From the NCBI GenBank assembly GCA_016875515.1, contig VGRA01000101.1:1-7932 (forward strand): a stretch of 7,932 nt of DNA, given 5' to 3'. The notes below the pieces were generated by a model. The model had not been told where the DNA came from and searched no databases. It worked only from the letters and a program-made list of their open reading frames with translations. Positions 1-5,168 of the stretch are shown piece after piece (the first letter of the stretch is position 1; each line of letters begins with the position of its first letter). The translations under genes and the position numbers were made by a program. This DNA comes from Deltaproteobacteria bacterium (GTDB lineage Bacteria; Myxococcota; Myxococcia; Myxococcales; Myxococcaceae).

Positions 1-126
1 GTTCCAAGGTTCTACTCTCCCATGGTGGGGCGCGGATCCGCCAACGCGGCCGCGCAAACCGGCGCCTACGCTACCGAACGCACACGCACGCAGGCAAGGC
101 AGGAATCCACCGGCCGCGACGGCCCC

Positions 127-714
127 TCAGCGCCAGTCGGCGAAAACCCCGAGCAGCGGACCGCCCACCCACTGCGCGGCGTTGTAGCGGGCCGGGCGGT
201 CATACACCTGCGCCACCCCGCCGTAGAGGCCCCAGGTGGCCGGCCCCGCCTTCCAGCCGAACTGCACCTTTCCCTCCACCAGCCCCACCGCCCCCTGCTC
301 GCGGGGGAGCGCGTCGAACGTGGCGCCGAAGAACGTGGGCCCCGTGGCCACCGTCACACCCCAGTGGAAGCCGCCGGTGCGCGTGCCCCGGTAGGCCAGC
401 CCGAGCAGCGCCGGGGCCTGCCACCCGGACACCATGCGCGCGTTGCGCCGCGGCCCCGCCCCGGCCACCTCCCCCAGCTGCACCCCGCCGCCCAGTTCCA
501 TCACCAGCACCAGCGCGTCCACCCGCTCCTGGATGAGCGTCCACTCCCACTGCAGTTGCAGCTGCGGGACGAAGGGGGTGGGAAGGTACGTCCCCAGCTG
601 CACCGAGCGCGGAAGCCATCCGGGGACGGACCCGTGCGGCGGGGCGTGCGAGGGGAGGGCCAGCGCGGACAGGGGAAGCAGCGCGAGCAGGGTGAGGGCG
701 CGTGGCGCGGACAT
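127..714 (-). CDS. Small secreted protein of unknown function, possible outer-membrane beta-barrel
   Basis: A 195-residue protein read on the minus strand from ATG at 714 to TGA at 127. The first 25 residues look like a Sec signal peptide: a short basic start, a run of Leu/Ala, and a likely cleavage site after ALPSHA. The mature part is rich in alternating hydrophobic, Gly and aromatic residues (for example [34 protein letters not shown]), the texture of a small beta-barrel or periplasmic beta protein. I recognise no catalytic motif and no named family. There is no clear Shine-Dalgarno before ATG 714, so the start rests on the signal peptide. The gene is divergent from the microcompartment operon and marks its left edge. 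A role linked to the shell is not suggested by the sequence. Confidence 0.72.
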   Translation of the reverse strand: MSAPRALTLLALLPLSALALPSHAPPHGSVPGWLPRSVQLGTYLPTPFVPQLQLQWEWTLIQERVDALVLVMELGGGVQLGEVAGAGPRRNARMVSGWQAPALLGLAYRGTRTGGFHWGVTVATGPTFFGATFDALPREQGAVGLVEGKVQFGWKAGPATWGLYGGVAQVYDRPARYNAAQWVGGPLLGVFADWR

Positions 715-754
715 AAGGCGTCTGTGTACCGCACCGCGCGCCTCGCTTGTGTGC

Positions 755-784
755 TTGTCAACACCCCGCCCCGCGGACTACACC
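755..784 (+). promoter_or_regulatory. Candidate promoter of the microcompartment operon
   Basis: TTGTCA (755-760, five of six matches to the -35 consensus) and TACACC (779-784, weak -10) are 18 bases apart, about 40 bases before the first shell gene. This would give a leader of roughly 30 bases that includes the strong ribosome site at 808-814. On the minus strand the overlapping bases 761-756 read TTGACA, a perfect -35 box for the divergent secreted-protein gene, but no good -10 follows at normal spacing. The assignment is by consensus match only. A myxobacterial alternative sigma factor could use other sequences. Confidence 0.3.
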
Positions 785-807
785 CTCGTCTACTTCCGCC
801 ACCCACC

Positions 808-814
808 GAGGGGA
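808..814 (+). promoter_or_regulatory. Ribosome binding site that fixes a TTG start
   Basis: GAGGGGA lies 8 bases before TTG at 823. No ATG or GTG in this frame has comparable spacing, and the reading frame upstream has no homology to shell proteins. This site is the main reason for starting the first shell protein at the rare codon TTG rather than at any upstream start in the same open frame. Confidence 0.75.
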
Positions 815-822
815 TCTTCAAC

Positions 823-1461
823 TTGGCCACGTCGCTCCGGACGTACGTCTTCCTGGATTCGCTGCAGCCCCAGCTCGCGGCGCACATCTGCACCACCTGC
901 CGCGGGTACTTCCCCGTGCCCTACGTGGCCTCCCTGTTCGTGGAGATTGCGCCCGGCATGGCCATCCACGGGCTGATCGACGTGGCGCTCAAGGGCACCA
1001 ACGTCCAGCCCGCCACGCTCGTGGTAGAGCGCGCCTACGGCATGCTGGAGGTGCACAGCGAGGACAAGGGCGAGGTGCGCAGCGCCGGTGACGCCATCCT
1101 CGGCCACATCGGGGTGAAGGAGGAGGACCGGCTCAAGCCGAAGCTCATCTCCAACACCATCATCCGCGCCATCGAGCCCATGCACGCGATGATCCTGGAC
1201 AAGATCCGCTTCGGCTCCATGATCGAGCCCGGCCAGTCGCTCTTCATCCTTGAGTGCGAGCCCGCCGCGTACGCGGCGCTGGCGGCCAACGAGGCGGAGA
1301 AGGCGGCCAACGTGCGGCTGGTGGACGTGACGCCCTACGGCGCCTACGGCCGCCTCTACATGTGCGGCAGCGAGGCGGAGATCGACTCCGCGGCGGCCGC
1401 GGCGGTGGCAGCGTTGAAGGCGGTCTCCGGCAAGGAGCCCGCGGCGTTCAAGGACAAGTAG
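823..1461 (+). CDS. BMC-T shell protein, stacking (T2/T3) type with two BMC domains
   Basis: A 212-residue tandem-domain shell protein expected to form pseudo-hexameric trimers that tile the facets of a bacterial microcompartment. The first domain spans about residues 5-100 ([53 protein letters not shown]). The second spans about 105-205 ([67 protein letters not shown]). Start and wording match, from memory, the T2/T3 shell proteins of Haliangium ochraceum, which stack as double trimers with a gated central pore. Translation starts at TTG 823 behind an excellent GAGGGGA site. An unusual feature is Cys-Thr-Thr-Cys at residues 23-26, a potential metal or disulfide site. Other Cys occur in LECEP and MCGS. 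First gene of the shell operon, 44 bases before the hexamer gene. The family is sure; the pore behaviour is inferred. Confidence 0.93.
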   Translation: MATSLRTYVFLDSLQPQLAAHICTTCRGYFPVPYVASLFVEIAPGMAIHGLIDVALKGTNVQPATLVVERAYGMLEVHSEDKGEVRSAGDAILGHIGVKEEDRLKPKLISNTIIRAIEPMHAMILDKIRFGSMIEPGQSLFILECEPAAYAALAANEAEKAANVRLVDVTPYGAYGRLYMCGSEAEIDSAAAAAVAALKAVSGKEPAAFKDK

Positions 1462-1505
1462 TCTGCTGACAACCACGCAGTACAAGCAACCGAGGACACG
1501 ACGAC

Positions 1506-1811
1506 ATGGCTGACGCGCTGGGACTGATCGAGACCAAGGGGTTCGTGGGCATGGTGGAGGCCGCGGACGCCATGGTGAAGGCCGCCAAGGTGGACTTCGT
1601 GGGTTACGAGAAGATCGGCGGCGGGTACGTGACCGCCATCGTCCGCGGCGACGTGGCTGCGGTGAAGGCCGCCACCGAGGCCGGCGCGCGCGGCGCCGAG
1701 CGCGTGGGCGAACTGGTCTCCGTGCACGTCATCCCGCGGCCCCACCAGAACATCGACCTCGTGCTGCCGCTCGGGCGCTCGGACGCGGTGAAGGCCGAGC
1801 TGGGCAAGTAG
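1506..1811 (+). CDS. BMC-H hexameric shell protein (PduA/CcmK family)
   Basis: A 101-residue single-BMC-domain protein, normal length for the family. It forms the hexagonal tiles that make up most of a microcompartment facet, with a central pore that passes small metabolites. Landmarks are [20 protein letters not shown] at the start, [19 protein letters not shown] (residues 32-50) containing the pore loop between Lys36 and Tyr41, [10 protein letters not shown] (51-60) and the interface motif VHVIPRPH (73-80). It is close in wording to PduA and closer still, from memory, to the H. ochraceum hexamer. ATG at 1506 follows GAGGA (1492-1496) by 9 bases, the best ATG-plus-Shine-Dalgarno pair in the operon, which fits the most abundant shell component. 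It ends 3 bases before the pentamer gene. Confidence 0.97.
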   Translation: MADALGLIETKGFVGMVEAADAMVKAAKVDFVGYEKIGGGYVTAIVRGDVAAVKAATEAGARGAERVGELVSVHVIPRPHQNIDLVLPLGRSDAVKAELGK

Positions 1812-1814
1812 CCC

Positions 1815-2111
1815 ATGCTCCTGGGAAAGGTGGTGGGGACGGTCGTCTCCACGAACAAGGAGAAGGAGCTGGAGGGGCTGAAGTTCCTGCTCGTCCGCGC
1901 CCTGGACGCTGACAACCGTCCCACCGGCACGCTCGTCGTGGCGGTGGACGCGGTGGGCGCCGGCGTGGGCGAGGTGGTCCTGTACGCCTCCGGCTCCTCC
2001 GCCCGCCAGACGGCGGTGACGAAGGACCGCCCGGTCGACGCCACCATCATGGCCATTGTCGACCAGGTGGAGGTGGGCGGAACGCTCACCTACTCCAAGG
2101 ACCGGGACTAA
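1815..2111 (+). CDS. BMC-P pentameric vertex protein (EutN/CcmL family)
   Basis: A 98-residue protein of the EutN/CcmL/PduN family, whose pentamers cap the twelve vertices of a closed microcompartment shell. The family start [21 protein letters not shown] is clear, followed by KFLLVRALD (about 23-31), [20 protein letters not shown] (about 37-56), the conserved segment [10 protein letters not shown] (57-66) and the close [13 protein letters not shown] (75-87). The gene begins 3 bases after the hexamer stop. Its ribosome site is poor (only TGGG about 10 bases upstream), so translation is probably coupled to the hexamer and low. That would suit a protein needed in only sixty copies per shell. 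It is the only vertex protein seen, whereas the related H. ochraceum locus is remembered as having three. Confidence 0.96.
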   Translation: MLLGKVVGTVVSTNKEKELEGLKFLLVRALDADNRPTGTLVVAVDAVGAGVGEVVLYASGSSARQTAVTKDRPVDATIMAIVDQVEVGGTLTYSKDRD

Positions 2112-2114
2112 CGC

Positions 2115-2136
2115 GCGGGGCCCTGCGGGGCCCTGC
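2115..2136 (+). promoter_or_regulatory. Intercistronic GC hairpin between pentamer and cargo genes
   Basis: The 42-base gap after the pentamer gene holds two tandem copies of GCGGGGCCCT (2115-2124 and 2125-2134). Because GGGCCC is self-complementary, the copies fold on each other: 2115-2123 pairs with 2128-2136, a nine-pair stem with one G-U and a TGCG loop. The stem ends 5 bases before the Shine-Dalgarno of the aldehyde dehydrogenase. No T-run follows, so it is not an intrinsic terminator. It could protect the downstream message, mark a processing site, or tune cargo translation relative to shell. Confidence 0.5.
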
Positions 2137-2141
2137 CGGAC

Positions 2142-2146
2142 GGGAG
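2142..2146 (+). promoter_or_regulatory. Ribosome binding site choosing between two GTG starts
   Basis: GGGAG is 1 base before GTG 2148 and 7 bases before GTG 2154. Only the second spacing is workable, so the aldehyde dehydrogenase is started at 2154, giving MSLNDAQ as N-terminus instead of the two-residue longer MAVSLNDAQ. Confidence 0.65.
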
Positions 2147-2153
2147 AGTGGCC

Positions 2154-3593
2154 GTGTCGCTCAACGACGCGCAGATCAACGCCATCGTGGACCAGGTGGT
2201 CCGCAAGCTGTCGAGCGATCTCGGCAAGCTGCCGGAGGCCGCGCGCCCCTCGGCGCCGGCCGGCAGCTCGCCGGCCCTCCTCAAGTCCCGCCCCGGCATC
2301 TTCGACGACCTTGACGGCGCCACGAAGGCCGCACGCGCCGCCTTCGAGGAGTGGGGGGACGCCCCGCTGGAGACGCGCAACCGCGTGATCGAAGCCATGC
2401 GGGAGTGCACGCGCCGCAACGCCGAGCAGCTGTCGGTGATGGCGGTGGAGGAGACGGGGCTCGGCAACGTCCCGGACAAGATCAAGAAGAACCTCCTGTG
2501 CGCCAACAAGACGCCGGGTACGGAGATCCTCCGGCCCCAGGCGTGGACCGGGGACCACGGACTCATGCTGCTCGAGCGCGCCCCCTACGGAGTCATCGGC
2601 AGCATCAGCCCCACCACCAACCCCACCGAGACCATCATCAACAACGGCATCGGGATGTTGGCGGGCGGCAACGCGGTGGTCTTCAACGTCCACCCGTCTG
2701 CCAAGAAGGTCTGCGCCCACTTCATCCAGCTGCTCAACGAGGCCATCGTCTCCGCCGGGGGACCGGCCAACCTGATCACGGGCCTCGGCAGCCCCACCAT
2801 CGAGACCGCGCAGGGGCTGATGAAGCACCCCAACGTGCGGCTGCTGGTGGTGACGGGCGGCCCCGCCGTGGTGAAGGCGGCCATGAACTCCGGCAAGCGC
2901 GCCATCGCCGCGGGGCCGGGCAACCCGCCGGCGGTGGTGGACGCCACCGCGCACCTGGCGCAGGCGGCCCGGGACATCGTGGCGGGGGCGTCGCTGGACA
3001 ACAACATCGTCTGCATCGTGGAGAAGGAGATCTTCGCGGAGGCCTCCATCGCGGACGAACTGAAGCAGCACATGGGCCGGGCGGGGGCCTTCGAAGTGAC
3101 CGGCGCGGCCATCAACCGGCTGGAGAAGCTGGTGGTGGTGGACGGGCACACCAGCAAGGACTGGGTGGGCAAGGACGCCACGAAGATCGCCGAGGCCGCC
3201 GGCATCCGCGTGCCTGCTGGAACGAAGTTGCTCTTCGCCGAGGTGGACCCCTCCCATCCGTTCGTGCAGCTGGAGCTGCTGATGCCCGTCATCGGCTTCT
3301 CGCGCATGAAGACGGTGGAGGACTGCATTGCCGCGGCGGTGCAGGCGGAGCACGGCTTCGGCCACACCGCCACCATGCACTCCACCAACGTGGACCACCT
3401 CCACGAGATGGCGCGCGCCATCAACACCTCCATCTTCGTGAAGAACGGCCCCTCGTTTGCCGGGCTGGGTATGACCGGCGAGGGGTACACCTCCTTCACC
3501 ATTGCCTCCCCCACCGGCGAGGGGCTCACCACCGCGCTCACGTTCACCCGCGAGCGGCGCTGCACGCTGAAGGACTCGTTCCGGATTGTCTGA
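2154..3593 (+). CDS. CoA-acylating aldehyde dehydrogenase, microcompartment cargo (PduP/EutE type)
   Basis: A 479-residue enzyme expected to oxidise an aldehyde with NAD+ and CoA to an acyl-CoA (or the reverse) inside the shell. Residues 3-19 (LNDAQINAIVDQVVRKL) form an amphipathic helix with hydrophobic residues at i, i+3/i+4, followed by a Pro/Ala/Ser linker. This is the usual encapsulation peptide of BMC cargo. The catalytic domain begins near residue 45. APYGVIGSISPTTNPTETII, LLVVTGGPAVV and AIAAGPGNPPAVVDAT are the PduP/EutE nucleotide-binding and active-site landmarks. The catalytic cysteine is in LDNNIVCIVEKE, Cys287 (codon 3012-3014). Length matches the family. Substrate cannot be told from sequence: no aldehyde-generating enzyme lies nearby. 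It is the only enzyme of the operon. The start was chosen by ribosome-site spacing. Confidence 0.95.
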   Translation: MSLNDAQINAIVDQVVRKLSSDLGKLPEAARPSAPAGSSPALLKSRPGIFDDLDGATKAARAAFEEWGDAPLETRNRVIEAMRECTRRNAEQLSVMAVEETGLGNVPDKIKKNLLCANKTPGTEILRPQAWTGDHGLMLLERAPYGVIGSISPTTNPTETIINNGIGMLAGGNAVVFNVHPSAKKVCAHFIQLLNEAIVSAGGPANLITGLGSPTIETAQGLMKHPNVRLLVVTGGPAVVKAAMNSGKRAIAAGPGNPPAVVDATAHLAQAARDIVAGASLDNNIVCIVEKEIFAEASIADELKQHMGRAGAFEVTGAAINRLEKLVVVDGHTSKDWVGKDATKIAEAAGIRVPAGTKLLFAEVDPSHPFVQLELLMPVIGFSRMKTVEDCIAAAVQAEHGFGHTATMHSTNVDHLHEMARAINTSIFVKNGPSFAGLGMTGEGYTSFTIASPTGEGLTTALTFTRERRCTLKDSFRIV

Positions 3594-3594
3594 G

Positions 3595-4152
3595 GTGGCA
3601 AAGCTGACCGGCCCGGCGGTTGCGCTGCTGGAGCTGGAGTCGCTCGCGCGCGGCGTGGCCGTGGCAGACGCAGTGGTGAAGCGCGCGCCGGTGCGGATTG
3701 CGCTGTCGGACGCCGTCTCCCCGGGGCGCTACCTGCTGCTGTTCCACGGGGGCGTGGGCGAGGTGGAGGAGTCGCTCCGCGCCGGGGTGGAGCGCGCCGA
3801 GGCGGCGCTGCTGGACCAGCTGTTCCTACCCCTGGCGGCAGACGGCCTGGTGGCGGCGCTGGAGGGGCGGTTGGAGACGCGCCCCGGCGAGGCGGTGGGC
3901 GTGGTGGAGCTTGCCACCGTGGCCTCCGCCCTCCGCGCAGCAGACGTGGCGCTCAAGCGCGCGGACGTGGGGCTCTCCCGCCTGCAGCTGGCGCGCGGCA
4001 TTGGCGGCAAGGGCTGGTTCCACCTTCAGGGTGAGCTGCACATGGTGGAGGCGGCGCTGGAGGCGGTGGCGCTCGCGGTGAAGCCCCCGTTCCTACTGGC
4101 CACGGAGCTCCTGCACAGCCCCCACGCAGAGCTGCGCGGGCTGGTTCTCTAG
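3595..4152 (+). CDS. BMC-T shell protein, single-layer (T1/PduT-like) type
   Basis: A 185-residue shell protein with two BMC domains: AVALLELESLARGVAVADAVVKRAP to about residue 85, then AVGVVELATVASALRAADVALKRA to about residue 165. It resembles PduT and the BMC-T1 of H. ochraceum and should form trimers that fit hexagonal positions in the facet. PduT binds an iron-sulfur cluster at the pore through a cysteine just before a Pro-Gly. Here that place reads AVSPGR (Ser42), so no cluster is expected. GTG 3595 is one base after the aldehyde dehydrogenase stop and has no real Shine-Dalgarno. A TTG at 3586 would add three residues and overlap. Translation is probably coupled to the gene before it. 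Last gene of the shell operon, 56 bases before a tRNA. Confidence 0.92.
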   Translation: MAKLTGPAVALLELESLARGVAVADAVVKRAPVRIALSDAVSPGRYLLLFHGGVGEVEESLRAGVERAEAALLDQLFLPLAADGLVAALEGRLETRPGEAVGVVELATVASALRAADVALKRADVGLSRLQLARGIGGKGWFHLQGELHMVEAALEAVALAVKPPFLLATELLHSPHAELRGLVL

Positions 4153-4165
4153 CAGAAAATCCGCC

Positions 4166-4195
4166 TTGCGGCGCGCGCGCAGCCGAAGGTATAGG
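4166..4195 (+). promoter_or_regulatory. Probable sigma-70-type promoter of tRNA-Met
   Basis: TTGCGG (4166-4171) and TATAGG (4190-4195) are separated by 18 bases, and the tRNA starts 14 bases after the -10, allowing a short 5' leader for RNase P removal. A TATA-like -10 is uncommon in this GC-rich context, which adds weight. The tRNA may in addition receive read-through from the shell operon, because no terminator lies between 4152 and 4209. Confidence 0.55.
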
Positions 4196-4208
4196 AGCCC
4201 GCGAGTCC

Positions 4209-4282
4209 GGCTAGGTAGCTCACCTGGTTAGAGCGGCGGTCTCATAATCCGCAGGTAGTCAGTTCAAGTCTGACCCTAGCCA
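4209..4282 (+). tRNA. tRNA-Met (CAT), elongator type
   Basis: A complete cloverleaf: acceptor GGCTAGG (4209-4215) with CCTAGCC (4275-4281); D-stem GCTC/GAGC (4218-4221, 4231-4234); anticodon stem 4236-4240 with 4248-4252 around loop CTCATAA (4241-4247), anticodon CAT at 4243-4245; T-arm GTCAG-TTCAAGT-CTGAC (4258-4274); discriminator A4282. CCA is not encoded. The perfect G-C first acceptor pair excludes initiator tRNA. The body GGCTAnGTAGCTCA...GGTTAGAGC is like E. coli elongator Met rather than Ile2 with lysidine, though the CAT anticodon alone cannot separate these. The pair 31-39 at the end of the anticodon stem is T-T, a mismatch. Confidence 0.95.
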
Positions 4283-4287
4283 CACCG

Positions 4288-4325
4288 CCCCCGGCTTCCT
4301 CGCGAAGCCGGGGGTTTCGTTTTTT
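4288..4325 (+). terminator. Strong intrinsic terminator after tRNA-Met
   Basis: CCCCCGGCTTC (4288-4298) pairs perfectly over eleven bases with GAAGCCGGGGG (4304-4314) around a five-base loop, followed by TTTCGTTTTTT (4315-4325). It begins 5 bases after the tRNA and is the first convincing terminator downstream of the shell operon, so it may end both transcripts. Confidence 0.93.
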
Positions 4326-4381
4326 CGCCCGCGGCGGGCCGTTTGGGGCAAGTTCCAGCGGCAGAAGCGCAGCGAGAAGGG

Positions 4382-4430
4382 TGCAGCCGGCGGACGGCTG
4401 CAGGACTCGGGGTGGTCGGGCCGCCACCCC
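4382..4430 (+). promoter_or_regulatory. Two tandem hairpins in the leader of the decayed nhaA gene
   Basis: TGCAGCCG (4382-4389) pairs with CGGCTGCA (4395-4402) around GCGGA, and six bases later GGGGTGG (4409-4415) pairs with CCACCCC (4424-4430) around an eight-base loop. They lie in the stretch between the tRNA terminator and nhaA, which otherwise holds nothing I can identify. Some nhaA genes carry cation-sensing leader RNAs (nhaA-I and nhaA-II motifs). I cannot match these stems to those motifs by eye, and chance GC pairing is possible. Confidence 0.3.
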
Positions 4431-4450
4431 GCGGCGACACGCGCGCAGGG

Positions 4451-5167
4451 TTGTTACACGTCCCCTCTTTCTCTTCCCCTGATGTCGGGACTCCGCCCGA
4501 GGGGTGGGCGCCCCTGCTCCGGCTCGCCCGCCTGGCCACCCGTCCGCTGGACAGGTTCCTGAAGATCCAGGCAGCCAGCGGCATCCTGTTGCTGCTCGCC
4601 ACCGCCGCGGCGCTCGCGTGGGCCAACTCGCCCCGGGCGCCGGGCTGCGCGGCCCTCTGGCACACGCCCGTGGGCGTCCGGTTCGGTGACTTCGCGTTCG
4701 AGCGGCCGCTCGAGTGGGTGGTCAACGACGGGCTCATGGTCATCTTCTTCTTCGTGGTGGGACTGTAGATCCGCCGGGAGCTCCACCCGGGGGATCTGTC
4801 CGAGCGGCGCCGCGCGGCGCTGCCCGCCCTGGCGGCGCTGGGGGGCATGATGGTCCCCGCCGCCGTGTACCTGCTCCTGGCACGGGACCCCGGGCTCACC
4901 TCCGGGTGGGGCACCCCCATGGCGACCGACATTGCGTTCGCGGCGGGGGTGCTGGCGCTGCTGGGGCGCCGGGTGCCCGCGGCGCTGCGCGTGCTCCTGC
5001 TGGCGCTCGCCGTCATTGACGACCTGGGGGCCATCCTGGTGATCGCGCTCTTCTACTCGCCCAGCCTGGCGCTCGGAGGGCTGGGGGTGGCGCTGATGCT
5101 GGAGAGCCGCGAGGACGAGGCCGCGGCCCGCACGGCAGACGAGGCAGAGAGTTCCACCGACACCTGA
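4451..5167 (+). pseudogene. nhaA: Na+/H+ antiporter NhaA, broken by an amber codon and a large deletion
   Basis: NhaA exchanges Na+ (or Li+) for protons across the inner membrane. The N-terminal half is clear: ATRPLDRFLKIQAASGILLL (first helix), [53 protein letters not shown], and the cation-site motif [17 protein letters not shown]. The codon after VVGL is TAG (4766-4768) where the family has Glu (GLExxREL; Glu78 in E. coli NhaA), one base from GAG. The same frame continues afterwards. Near 5090-5105, after GLGVALM, the protein jumps to a hydrophilic tail ([19 protein letters not shown]) and stops. Some 200 residues with the later helices are absent. The start is uncertain; TTG 4451 is a guess and recognisable similarity begins near 4514. 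Its stop is one base before the next gene. Confidence 0.88.
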
Positions 5168-5168
5168 C

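Noticed and set aside
35..46. Palindrome GCGGATCCGC near the left edge as a possible operator
   Set aside because: A single short palindrome in GC-rich sequence with no adjacent promoter or repeat; chance is a sufficient explanation. The first 126 bases hold nothing else I can identify.
22..822. Upstream extension of the first shell protein to ATG 22
   Set aside because: The extension runs antisense through the secreted-protein gene, has no shell similarity, and a strong ribosome site places the start at TTG 823.
1356..3404. A 682-codon open frame on the minus strand across the shell operon
   Set aside because: It is the complement of four well-identified genes, has a His/Arg/Gly/Val-rich composition typical of antisense frames in GC-rich DNA, and has no recognisable domain.
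4160..4175. Small hairpin CCGC-CTT-GCGG after the last shell gene as an operon terminator
   Set aside because: Only four pairs and no T-run after it, and it overlaps the probable tRNA promoter.
4209..4282. The tRNA as an integration site for a mobile island carrying the shell operon
   Set aside because: I see no duplicate of the tRNA 3' end in the window, no integrase, and no visible composition change between the shell genes and their neighbours.
4343..5167. Two separate small membrane proteins instead of one broken nhaA
   Set aside because: Both parts are in one frame, flank a single TAG, and align end to end with consecutive parts of NhaA.
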